Shown here in pieces: positions 1 to 6,390 of a DNA stretch of 33,248 nt (the stretch's first letter is position 1; every line of letters begins with the position of its first letter). Under the pieces are notes generated by a model. It was not told where the DNA came from, did not search any database, and was given only the letters and a program-made list of their open reading frames with translations. The stretch is taken from the NCBI GenBank assembly GCA_902581405.1, contig CACHOJ010000008.1, positions 1 to 33,248 of the forward strand, given 5' to 3'. Origin of the DNA: an uncultured Pelagibacteraceae bacterium. GTDB lineage: Bacteria > Pseudomonadota > Alphaproteobacteria > Pelagibacterales > Pelagibacteraceae. Made by a program: the position numbers and the translations under genes.

Positions 1-465
1 GTTATTGATAGAAAATTTATGAATAATTTGGAAGACTATGGAACTTTCTATATATTTCATAATACAAATTCCAAATTTGGGTCAATTTTAAGAAATAGTT
101 GTTATACAGGATACTCAGTTAACAAAAACCTTCCATCTTTTGTTCATGGAAATTTGAGTACAGCATCAAAAAATCTTAACAATAATAAAATAAATTTTGA
201 CATAATTGGCAAATCTTTCTTTAAAAAAAATACTTATTTTGTTCAAAATTATTTAGATGCACAAAAAACAGAAATTTTGTTGCTCAATCCTACGAGCAAT
301 AATTTAGATATAAATGTAAACGATAAAAAGTATTCATTAAAAAATGGAGGTTCTAAATTAATCAATATAGAAAAAAAATTTATAAAGATAGTATCAAATT
401 GTTATTTAATAAGACCGATTGTATTTTCATATGAAAATGAATTTTTAGATGTTTATCATGGGTAA
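1..465 (+). CDS. Unrecognised protein, 5' end cut by window edge
   Basis: The reading frame is open from base 1, so the ATG at 19 is probably internal and the gene is likely cut by the window edge. From that ATG 148 residues can be read. The first third is rich in Asn, Ser and aromatic residues. The second half alternates short hydrophobic strands with polar turns (ILLLNP, KIVSNCYLIRPIVF), which suggests a beta-rich fold. No signal peptide, membrane helix or catalytic motif is visible, and I do not recognise the family. The stop lies 6 nt before the start of the sugar epimerase gene, so the two are probably co-transcribed, and a role in surface polysaccharide or another envelope trait is an inference from that context only. 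Confidence 0.6.
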   Translation, partial: VIDRKFMNNLEDYGTFYIFHNTNSKFGSILRNSCYTGYSVNKNLPSFVHGNLSTASKNLNNNKINFDIIGKSFFKKNTYFVQNYLDAQKTEILLLNPTSNNLDINVNDKKYSLKNGGSKLINIEKKFIKIVSNCYLIRPIVFSYENEFLDVYHG

Positions 466-471
466 AGATTA

Positions 472-1365
472 ATGAAAAAAAAATATATAGTGGTTACTGG
501 TGGAGCAGGTTTTGTTGGATCGAATCTTATAAAAGAACTAATATCGAAAACTAAATTTGATATTATTAGTATTGATAATTATTCTAGTGGTACAAAAATA
601 AATCATATTAAAAATTCAAGAATTAGATATATTAATGGACAGACTTGCAACATTTCTAAAATTCTTAAAAATAAAAAAAATAAAATAAATGCGCTATTTC
701 ATTTTGGTGAATTCTCAAGAATTTTTCAAAGTTTTGCAAAATTTTCTGAGTGTTTTAAGTACAATTCTATTGGAACAAATGAGGTATTTAATTTTTGTTT
801 ATCAAATAAGATAAAATTAATTTATTCAGCAACTTCTGCAACGTTAGGAAATTCTGGAAGTGATAAGGATTTATCGCCATATGCTTTTTCAAAAGCAAGA
901 AATTTAGAGTTATTAGAAAATTTAAAAAATTGGTTCAACTTCAAATATGAAATAGTTTATTTTTATAATGTCTATGGTCCAAATCAAATTTGTAAAGGAG
1001 ATATGGCTACAGTTATTGGAATCTTTGAAGATCAATACAAAAATAATAAAAAATTAACAGTTGTCAAACCTGGAACTCAAACAAGAAGATTTACTCACAT
1101 AAATGATACTGTTTCTGTTTGTATTGAGGCTTGGAGAAAAAATAAATGTCGACATTATAGCATTTCACATAAAAAAGTTTATTCAATCTATGATGTAGCC
1201 AAAATGTTTAATTCTAAGATTAAATACTTAAAAAAAAGAAAAGGGGAAAGGTATGCATCAGCATTAACTAATATGAATTTATCTAATAAAGTTTATAAGA
1301 AATTTGGAAAAATAAATTTAACTGATTATATAAAAGATTTTAAATTAAACTTAAAAAAGTACTAA
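472..1365 (+). CDS. NAD-dependent epimerase/dehydratase (extended SDR, UDP-sugar type)
   Basis: This 297-residue protein is a cytoplasmic extended short-chain dehydrogenase of the GalE/WbpP-like group, which interconvert or dehydrate nucleotide sugars using bound NAD. The Rossmann glycine motif GGAGFVG is at residues 10-16, an acidic Asp35 follows the second strand (SIDNYSSG), the serine region SATSATLG is at 119-126, and the catalytic Tyr137 and Lys141 form YAFSK. NVYGP (166-170) and TRRFTHINDT (204-213) are typical of the UDP-sugar subgroup. It is shorter than GalE (about 330-340 residues). The exact sugar cannot be read from sequence. It closes the accessory block and is followed by a lone 5S rRNA gene, which fits the surface-polysaccharide island known at this place in SAR11 genomes. 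Confidence 0.85.
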   Translation: MKKKYIVVTGGAGFVGSNLIKELISKTKFDIISIDNYSSGTKINHIKNSRIRYINGQTCNISKILKNKKNKINALFHFGEFSRIFQSFAKFSECFKYNSIGTNEVFNFCLSNKIKLIYSATSATLGNSGSDKDLSPYAFSKARNLELLENLKNWFNFKYEIVYFYNVYGPNQICKGDMATVIGIFEDQYKNNKKLTVVKPGTQTRRFTHINDTVSVCIEAWRKNKCRHYSISHKKVYSIYDVAKMFNSKIKYLKKRKGERYASALTNMNLSNKVYKKFGKINLTDYIKDFKLNLKKY

Positions 1366-1418
1366 TTTTAGCGAAATTAAGTCTAATAATTAAATATAAA
1401 TTAAATAAATTTAAACAG

Positions 1419-1447
1419 TTTACAAGTGTGTTTTTTGAGTGTAAATA
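1419..1447 (+). promoter_or_regulatory. Candidate promoter of the isolated 5S rRNA gene
   Basis: TTTACA at 1419-1424 is separated by exactly 17 nt from TAAATA at 1442-1447, giving a plausible sigma-70 layout. The -10 ends 3 nt before the mature 5S, so the start point would fall at or just inside the 5S 5' end. The -10 match is only fair. A promoter is expected here because the epimerase gene, not 23S rRNA, lies upstream. Confidence 0.4.
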
Positions 1448-1450
1448 ATC

Positions 1451-1570
1451 CTGCCTGGTGATTATTGCGAAGGTGTAACACCCGATCCCATTCCGAACTC
1501 GGAAGTTAAGCCCTTCAGCGCTGATGGTACTTTGTCTTAAGACATGGAAGAGTAAGTCGTTGCCAGGCAA
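1451..1570 (+). rRNA. rrf: 5S ribosomal RNA
   Basis: The roughly 120-nt segment has the 5S hallmarks. The terminal helix pairs TGCCTGG (1452-1458) with CCAGGCA (1563-1569). The conserved internal stretch CCCGATCCCATTCCGAACTC (1481-1500) is followed by GGAAGTTAAGCCC, and the loop region reads GATGGTAC. The 16S and 23S genes are not in the 1450 nt upstream, where a protein-coding accessory block lies instead. In Pelagibacter a hypervariable region is known to separate 23S from 5S, which matches. The exact ends are good to a few bases. Confidence 0.95.
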
Positions 1571-1576
1571 AAACTT

Positions 1577-1702
1577 ATGAAAATTGCAAGCTCCTTAAAA
1601 TCACTGAAAAAAAGAGATCTTAACTCAAAACTTGTTAGACGAAGAGGTAGGGTCTATATTATAAATAAAAAAAATCCAAAATTTAAAGCTAGACAGAAGT
1701 GA
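1577..1702 (+). CDS. rpmJ: 50S ribosomal protein L36
   Basis: A 41-codon gene begins 6 nt after the 5S rRNA. The product [20 protein letters not shown] continues with a [20 protein letters not shown] tail. This is the L36 pattern of a basic 40-odd-residue protein with RRGRVYxI and NPKFKARQ, as in the YkgO-type form. L36 binds domain V of 23S rRNA in the large subunit. The zinc-coordinating Cys/His set of the classic 37-38-residue L36 is absent (there are no cysteines), so this is a zinc-independent version. Position next to 5S suggests co-transcription with it. The gene is too short for most ORF cut-offs. Confidence 0.93.
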   Translation: MKIASSLKSLKKRDLNSKLVRRRGRVYIINKKNPKFKARQK

Positions 1703-1732
1703 AGTAATGTCTGGATCATGTCCAAATAAGTT

Positions 1733-2821
1733 ATGAAAATTGGTTCGATATCAGAAAATAGAAAATTTGAAAATAGAGTAGCCATTACACCAGAAACATT
1801 AAAAAAATATAATTCACTAGGTTTGCAAGTAAACTTAAGTAAAGATTATGCATTACATTTAGGTATAAAAGATAGTGAATATGAGTCACTAGGTGCAAAG
1901 CTTTTTAAAGATGATGAGGAAGTTATTTTAAACTCAAACGCGATTGTACAAATGAGTATATTGAGTGATGAAAACCTTAATAAACTTAAGAAAGACCAAA
2001 TTTTAATTGGTGTCTTAAATTCTCATATAAATGAAAAAAAATTGAGAGACATTACTTTAAAAAATGTTAATTGTTTTTCTCTGGAGCTTTTACCTAGAAT
2101 TACTCGTGCACAATCCATGGATATACTCTCATCACAAGCAAATTTAGCTGGATATAAAGCAGTGGTAGACTCTTTTTCATATTTTAGAAAAGCCATTCCA
2201 ATGATGATGACAGCGGCTGGAACAATTTCAGCAGCAAAAGTTTTAGTAGTTGGCGCCGGTGTAGCAGGTTTACAAGCAATAGCTACTGCAAAAAGAATGG
2301 GGGCAATTGTATTTGCAACAGATGTTAGACAAGCTTCTAAAGAGCAAGTAGAGAGTCTTGGTGGTAAATTTTTAAGTGTAGAGGGATCAGAGAATTTAGA
2401 GACCGAGGGCGGATATGCCAAAGAAACTTCGGAAGATTTTAAAAAAAAACAAGTTGAATTACTTAAAGAGACACTAAAGAAAATAGATATTGTTATTTGC
2501 ACAGCTCTGATACCGGGAAAAAAGGCCCCAATTATCATAACAAAAGATATGATTGAAGTTATGCAGAATGGTTCAGTTATATATGATTTAGCAGCTTCAC
2601 AGGGTGGGAACTCTGAACTAACAAAAGTAAACGAAATCGTTGATAATAACGGGGTTAAAATAATGGGTGAGTCAAATATATTAAATAAATTGCCTCTTTC
2701 AGCATCAAATCTTTACGCAAAGAATATATTTAATTTTGTAAATAATTTATTTAATAAAGAAAAAAATACTTTTAATATTAATTTAGAAGATGAAATAATT
2801 AATAAAACAATGGTAAAATAA
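1733..2821 (+). CDS. pntA: NAD(P) transhydrogenase subunit alpha part 1 (NAD-binding, dI)
   Basis: This 362-residue soluble dI domain of proton-translocating transhydrogenase binds NAD(H). The enzyme moves hydride between NADH and NADP+ at the inner membrane, driven by proton motive force, and so supplies NADPH. The PRITRAQSMD signature is at 121-130, and the Rossmann motif GAGVAG at 174-179 ends in Asp197 of the ATDVR segment, which discriminates for NAD. The protein stops after dI, and the membrane part follows as a separate gene whose ATG shares the last base of this stop (TAATG). That is the split alpha-subunit form of Rhodospirillum and other alphaproteobacteria, unlike the fused E. coli PntA. 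The ATG start gives the family-typical N-terminus MKIG. Confidence 0.95.
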   Translation: MKIGSISENRKFENRVAITPETLKKYNSLGLQVNLSKDYALHLGIKDSEYESLGAKLFKDDEEVILNSNAIVQMSILSDENLNKLKKDQILIGVLNSHINEKKLRDITLKNVNCFSLELLPRITRAQSMDILSSQANLAGYKAVVDSFSYFRKAIPMMMTAAGTISAAKVLVVGAGVAGLQAIATAKRMGAIVFATDVRQASKEQVESLGGKFLSVEGSENLETEGGYAKETSEDFKKKQVELLKETLKKIDIVICTALIPGKKAPIIITKDMIEVMQNGSVIYDLAASQGGNSELTKVNEIVDNNGVKIMGESNILNKLPLSASNLYAKNIFNFVNNLFNKEKNTFNINLEDEIINKTMVK

Positions 2822-3123
2822 TGGAAATAGATCCTTTTATATTTAGATTAAGCATATTTATCTTATCAATATTTGTTGGCTATTATGTTGTTTGGAGCGT
2901 AACCCCATCTTTGCATACTCCTTTGATGTCTGTAACAAATGCAATTTCTTCAGTGATAATTGTTGGTGCCATAATTGCAGCTTTATCTGGTTCCACAGAA
3001 GAGGTATTTGCAACTTCAAATATGTTTGGATTTCTTGCAATTATTTTAGCTGCAGTAAACATTTTTGGCGGCTTTTTAGTAACTCAAAGAATGTTGCAAA
3101 TGTACAAAAAGAAGAAAAAGTAA
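2821..3123 (+). CDS. pntAB: NAD(P) transhydrogenase subunit alpha part 2 (membrane)
   Basis: This 100-residue membrane protein has about three hydrophobic helices (roughly residues 7-28, 39-58 and 66-89) and a lysine-rich cytoplasmic tail. It matches PntAB, the small membrane piece of the split transhydrogenase alpha subunit, which forms the proton channel with PntB. SVTPSLHTPLMSVTNAISS (26-44) is characteristic of the family. Its start overlaps the pntAA stop by one base, and pntB starts 2 nt after its stop, so the three genes form one translationally coupled unit. Confidence 0.93.
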   Translation: MEIDPFIFRLSIFILSIFVGYYVVWSVTPSLHTPLMSVTNAISSVIIVGAIIAALSGSTEEVFATSNMFGFLAIILAAVNIFGGFLVTQRMLQMYKKKKK

Positions 3124-3125
3124 AA

Positions 3126-4520
3126 ATGTCAGCAAATTTTTCAGCACTGTTTTATTTAATTTCAGGAATATTATTCATTTTGGCATTGAGAGGACTATCT
3201 TCACCTGAAACGTCAAGACAGGGAAATTATTTTGGTATTGCTGGAATGATAATATCAATAATTGTAACTTTTTTGTCTGTAGGAAATTTTGGTGCAGGAT
3301 TTATTTATGTTTTAATTTTTCTAGTCATAGGTGGATCAATAGGTGCATTTATAGCATTTAGAATACCTATGACAGCAATGCCAGAGCTTGTAGCAGGATT
3401 TCATAGTTTAGTAGGTCTAGCAGCTGTGTTTGTCGCAATATCTGCATTTTTAAAACCTGAGGCATTTAACCTAGGGGTTGTTGGCAACATTAAACTTGCA
3501 AGTTTAATAGAGATGTCATTAGGAGCTGCTATTGGTGCAATTACATTTTCTGGATCAATAATAGCTTTTCTTAAGCTGAGAGGAATAATGTCTGGTGCCC
3601 CAATTACATTTAAAGGACAGCACCTGATAAATCTTTTATTAGGAATCACAACATTATTTTTAATTTATTATCTATGTTCAACACAATCATCTAACATTTT
3701 TTGGTCTATTGTAATAATATCCTTTATTATTGGTGTATTATTGATAATCCCGATTGGTGGTGCAGATATGCCAGTTGTTATATCAATGTTAAATTCATAT
3801 TCAGGTTGGGCGGCTGCGGGAATAGGTTTTACATTAGAAAACTCTGCTTTAATAATTACAGGTGCCTTAGTGGGATCATCTGGAGCTATTCTTTCATATA
3901 TTATGTGCAAAGGAATGAATAGGTCGTTCTTTAATGTTATCCTTGGGGGTTGGGGGGCAACCGACCAATCTTCAAGTTCTCAGAGTAAAGAAGAAAAACC
4001 AGTTAAAAGTGGAAATGCTGATGATGCAGCCTTTCTAATGAAAAATGCTTCATCAGTAATTATAGTCCCTGGATATGGAATGGCTGTTGCACAAGCACAA
4101 CATGCTTTAAGAGAAATGGTTGATGGGTTGAAAAAAAATGGTGTGAAGGTTTCTTATGCGATTCATCCAGTTGCGGGAAGAATGCCTGGGCATATGAATG
4201 TACTATTAGCTGAAGCTAATGTTCCTTATGACGAAGTTTTTGAACTAGAGGAAATTAATAATGATTTTGCAAATTGTGATGTAGCATATGTGATAGGAGC
4301 AAACGATGTAACTAACCCTGTTGCAAAATCGGACCCTCAAAGTCCAATATTTGGTATGCCAGTTTTAGATGTAGAAAAGAGTAAATCAGTTTTGTTTGTT
4401 AAAAGAAGTTTATCTCCTGGTTACGCTGGGATAGATAACGACTTATTTTATAGAGAAAATACACTCATGCTTTTTGCTGATGCAAAAAAAATGACAGAAG
4501 AAATTGTAAAGAGTTTGTAA
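3126..4520 (+). CDS. pntB: NAD(P) transhydrogenase subunit beta
   Basis: From the ATG at 3126 the product is 464 residues, the normal PntB size. The frame is open upstream to 2892, but that stretch lies inside pntAB, and the family begins at MSANFSALFYLISGILF, so 3126 is the start. The first 260 or so residues hold multiple membrane helices forming the proton channel, with the conserved RIPMTAMPELVAGFHSLVGL segment. A Ser/Lys-rich hinge follows, then the NADP-binding dIII domain with PGYGMAVAQAQ (about 315-325), IHPVAGRMPGHMNVLLAEA and IGANDVTNPVA. All elements look intact. It ends one base before the TTG of the transaldolase gene. Confidence 0.95.
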   Translation: MSANFSALFYLISGILFILALRGLSSPETSRQGNYFGIAGMIISIIVTFLSVGNFGAGFIYVLIFLVIGGSIGAFIAFRIPMTAMPELVAGFHSLVGLAAVFVAISAFLKPEAFNLGVVGNIKLASLIEMSLGAAIGAITFSGSIIAFLKLRGIMSGAPITFKGQHLINLLLGITTLFLIYYLCSTQSSNIFWSIVIISFIIGVLLIIPIGGADMPVVISMLNSYSGWAAAGIGFTLENSALIITGALVGSSGAILSYIMCKGMNRSFFNVILGGWGATDQSSSSQSKEEKPVKSGNADDAAFLMKNASSVIIVPGYGMAVAQAQHALREMVDGLKKNGVKVSYAIHPVAGRMPGHMNVLLAEANVPYDEVFELEEINNDFANCDVAYVIGANDVTNPVAKSDPQSPIFGMPVLDVEKSKSVLFVKRSLSPGYAGIDNDLFYRENTLMLFADAKKMTEEIVKSL

Positions 4521-4521
4521 C

Positions 4522-5214
4522 TTGACAAAAATTTTTTGTGATATTGCTGATTTAAATCATATTAAAAATTTTAATAAAAAAAAAATAGTTAAGGGTTTTA
4601 CCACAAATCCAAGTCTGATGAGAAAGGCGGGTGCGAAAGACTATTTAAAATACTGCAAAAATATCCTTAAAAATACAAGTAAAGCAGTTTCCTTTGAGGT
4701 TTTTGCTGATGATATTAAAAATATGATATCTCAAGGTGATATAATTAGTAAATTAGGTAAAAATGTTTATGTGAAAGTACCAATAACTAATTCCAAAGGT
4801 ATGTTTATGGGAAAAGTAATTGAAACACTAAATAAGAAAAAAATTAAACTTAATATAACTGCAGTCTATACTTCAAAACAAACAAAAATGATTTTAAAAA
4901 AAGTAGACAAAAATACAAAAGTAATTATATCAATCTTTGCTGGAAGAATGGCTGATACAGGTAAAGATCCAATTCCTCAATTTAAGAAAAGTTTAAAATT
5001 GGCAAAAAAATTTAAAAATGTTCAGATACTTTGGGCAAGCACGAGAGAACCTTATAACTTCATTCAAGCAAAACAAATAGGCTGCCATATAATTACAGTG
5101 CCACCATCTATTATTGAAAAAATTGAAAAATTTGGAAAATCATTTCAAAAATTGACCACAGACACGGTTAAAGCTTTTTTAAAAGACTCTAGAAAATCAA
5201 GTTACAGTATCTAA
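4522..5214 (+). CDS. tal: Transaldolase, short type
   Basis: This 230-residue TIM-barrel enzyme transfers dihydroxyacetone units between sugar phosphates in the non-oxidative pentose phosphate pathway. TTNPS is at 27-31, the Schiff-base lysine is Lys85 in YVKVPIT, NITAVYT is at 111-117, and GRMADTGKDP is at 141-150. The length fits the short MipB/TalC group rather than the 317-residue E. coli TalB, so fructose-6-phosphate aldolase activity is a possible alternative. The start is TTG at 4522, one base after the pntB stop; no ATG is available near the family N-terminus. Transketolase is encoded on the other strand 8 kb away. The gene is convergent with the initiator tRNA. Confidence 0.85.
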   Translation: MTKIFCDIADLNHIKNFNKKKIVKGFTTNPSLMRKAGAKDYLKYCKNILKNTSKAVSFEVFADDIKNMISQGDIISKLGKNVYVKVPITNSKGMFMGKVIETLNKKKIKLNITAVYTSKQTKMILKKVDKNTKVIISIFAGRMADTGKDPIPQFKKSLKLAKKFKNVQILWASTREPYNFIQAKQIGCHIITVPPSIIEKIEKFGKSFQKLTTDTVKAFLKDSRKSSYSI

Positions 5215-5218
5215 AAAT

Positions 5219-5295
5219 TGGTTGCGGGGGACGGATTTGAACCGCCGACCTCAAGGTTATGAGCCTTGCGAGCTACCAGGCTGCTCCACCCCGCG
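5219..5295 (-). tRNA. Initiator tRNA-fMet (CAU)
   Basis: The minus-strand 77-nt cloverleaf has acceptor CGCGGGG pairing with CCCCGCA. The C1 x A72 mismatch (5295/5223) is the mark of bacterial initiator tRNA, needed for formylation. The anticodon CAT is at 5259-5261, the T-loop is TTCAAAT, and the CCA end is encoded at 5221-5219. The anticodon stem is CAAGG/CCTTG, so pair 29-41 is A-U and only two of the usual three G-C pairs are kept. The gene lies 4 nt after the rpsU stop, so it must be cut from that transcript unless it has a promoter inside rpsU. A TTTTT run just after CCA may help termination. Confidence 0.97.
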
Positions 5296-5299
5296 GTAA

Positions 5300-5494
5300 T
5301 TAAATTCTATTTTTAAGCTTATTAAGTTTTTTTACTCTTTTAATATTTTCCTGAAGTATTCTCTTTTTTTTTTCAGAAGGTTTTTCATAATTATTCTTTA
5401 GTTTAATAATTTTAAAAAAACCATCTCTTTGAAGTTTTCTCTTTAAAACTCTCAAAGCTTGTTCAATATTATTATCTTTAACTTCTATTTTAAT
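5300..5494 (-). CDS. rpsU: 30S ribosomal protein S21, apparent ATT start
   Basis: The minus-strand frame encodes 64 residues that match S21: VKDNNIEQALRVLKRKLQRD, then GFFKIIKLKNNYEKPSEKKK and a basic tail. S21 sits at the 30S platform near the anti-Shine-Dalgarno and aids initiation. No ATG, GTG or TTG exists in frame near the N-terminus; the first TTG is codon 15, inside the conserved EQAL segment. ATT at 5494-5492 lies 5 nt after a perfect GGAGG and puts residue 1 exactly where the usual Met stands in M-x-V-x-V-R-D-N-N. ATT starts are known for infC and are policed by IF3. The upstream 21-codon ORF ends in TAA overlapping the ATT. A sequencing error is the alternative explanation, but the body of the gene reads cleanly. 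Confidence 0.85.
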   Translation of the reverse strand: MKIEVKDNNIEQALRVLKRKLQRDGFFKIIKLKNNYEKPSEKKKRILQENIKRVKKLNKLKNRI

Positions 5495-5555
5495 AACTAC
5501 CTCCAGAAAGTGAATTTGGTAACACTTTATATTTTATTTGTCTATTATTTTTCAT
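5490..5555 (-). CDS. 21-codon ORF upstream of rpsU, possible leader peptide
   Basis: ATG at 5555-5553 opens a 21-codon frame that starts MKNNRQIKYK, ends SGGSY and stops with TAA at 5492-5490. It starts 7 nt after the trcR stop and overlaps the presumed rpsU ATT codon by 3 nt. It resembles no protein family I know. Its final codons contain the rpsU Shine-Dalgarno, so ribosomes finishing it would sit on the rpsU start and could reinitiate. It has no clear Shine-Dalgarno of its own. It may be a coupling device, a feedback leader, or chance; conservation of the amino acids or of the arrangement would decide. Confidence 0.45.
   Translation of the reverse strand: MKNNRQIKYKVLPNSLSGGSY
5492..5504 (-). 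promoter_or_regulatory. Ribosome binding site and ATT start of rpsU
   Basis: Read on the minus strand, GGAGG (5504-5500) is followed by TAGTT and ATT (5494-5492). This is the strongest Shine-Dalgarno I noticed in the window and sits at good spacing for ATT. The same bases are the last codons (GGA GGT AGT TAT TAA) of the upstream mini-ORF. Confidence 0.6.
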
Positions 5556-5562
5556 AATTTTA

Positions 5563-6129
5563 CTAAATTGTCTTTAACTTTTCTTTTTCTTTTTTCTCTT
5601 TTTTTAATCTTCTCTCGGCTTTTTCAAGTTCTTTTATAAGATCCTTTTGAGTGAATAGACCTATTGCAACAGGATCTTTAGCAATTAAATTATTAAAATT
5701 CCAATAACTTTTATTTTTAATAGCAGTCACAGAATTTTTAGTAATACCAACTAATTTTGCTACTTGAGAATCTTTTAGGATTGAATGATATTTTATTAAC
5801 CAAAGAGCAGAATCTGGTTTGTCTTGTCTTTTCGATAATGGAATATATTTCTTTGATTTTTTTTGATTACTTTCTATTCTAATTTCATTTACATTTAAAG
5901 ACAAAGGTCTACTAGTGTCATTTGAAGATAGTTCGATTTCTTCTCTTGTAACTTGACCAGCTATAATTGGGTTATAACCTACAATTCCCTTCGCAACTTC
6001 TCCATCAGCAATGCCTTGAACCTCTACCTCATGTAGTTTACAAAATTCTGCTATTTGTTTGAATGTTAAAGCTGTATTTTCAACTAACCAAACAGCAGTA
6101 GCCATTGGCATTAATGGTGCATTATTCAT
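5563..6129 (-). CDS. trcR: TrcR/DUF1013 family transcriptional regulator
   Basis: This 188-residue protein matches the alphaproteobacterial DUF1013 family, annotated as cell-cycle transcriptional regulator TrcR. The opening is the family signature [20 protein letters not shown] (1-20), followed by a helix-turn-helix-like stretch TFKQIAEFCKLHEVEVQGIA (22-41). A second HTH-like stretch, SQVAKLVGITKNSVTAIKN, is at 121-139 and the tail is a highly charged Lys/Glu helix (164-188). The ATG shares one base with the rpmE stop, and the rpsU leader ORF starts 7 nt after its own stop, so this regulator is embedded in a ribosomal-protein transcript. Its targets in this organism cannot be inferred. Confidence 0.8.
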   Translation of the reverse strand: MNNAPLMPMATAVWLVENTALTFKQIAEFCKLHEVEVQGIADGEVAKGIVGYNPIIAGQVTREEIELSSNDTSRPLSLNVNEIRIESNQKKSKKYIPLSKRQDKPDSALWLIKYHSILKDSQVAKLVGITKNSVTAIKNKSYWNFNNLIAKDPVAIGLFTQKDLIKELEKAERRLKKEKKEKEKLKTI

Positions 6130-6356
6130 TATTTATTTTCTGATCTAAAATTCTGAAACTTCTTATTAAATTTGCTCACTCTTCCTTTATCAAGTATTTT
6201 CTGTTTTCCACCCGTCCAAGCCGAGTGAGATTTTGGATCAATTTCAAGTTTGAGGATTTCCCCTTCTGATCCCCAAGTTGATTTTGTTTCAAACTGTGTA
6301 CCATCTGTCATTTCAACTTTAATAGAATGATAATCAGGATGTAAGTTTTTTTTCAT
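6129..6356 (-). CDS. rpmE: 50S ribosomal protein L31
   Basis: This 75-residue protein has the alphaproteobacterial L31 pattern: [20 protein letters not shown], then [20 protein letters not shown] and [19 protein letters not shown]31 bridges the central protuberance of the 50S subunit to the 30S head. It contains no cysteine, so the zinc-binding CxxC form is absent. The gene lies 34 nt after the phosphatase gene, the widest protein-gene gap in this otherwise tight minus-strand run apart from the rpsU leader region, so a local promoter is possible. Its stop overlaps the trcR start by one base. Confidence 0.95.
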   Translation of the reverse strand: MKKNLHPDYHSIKVEMTDGTQFETKSTWGSEGEILKLEIDPKSHSAWTGGKQKILDKGRVSKFNKKFQNFRSENK

Positions 6357-6390
6357 AGCGGCTTTATAGCAAAAAGTTTAATAAAAACAA

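Noticed and set aside
1340..1570. Minus-strand ORF of 76 codons across the 5S gene
   Set aside because: It is the antisense of the 5S rRNA and its flank; the rRNA evidence is strong and the protein has no recognisable pattern.
1712..1724. Small hairpin TGGA-TCATG-TCCA before pntA
   Set aside because: Four base pairs and no T-run; too weak to call a terminator or a riboswitch.
2023..2538. 171-codon minus-strand ORF inside pntA
   Set aside because: It is a shadow of a well-supported gene; the composition is that of an antisense frame.
2892..3125. 78-codon N-terminal extension of PntB
   Set aside because: It overlaps pntAB completely, reads as a Cys/Trp/Phe-rich nonsense peptide, and the family start is at 3126.
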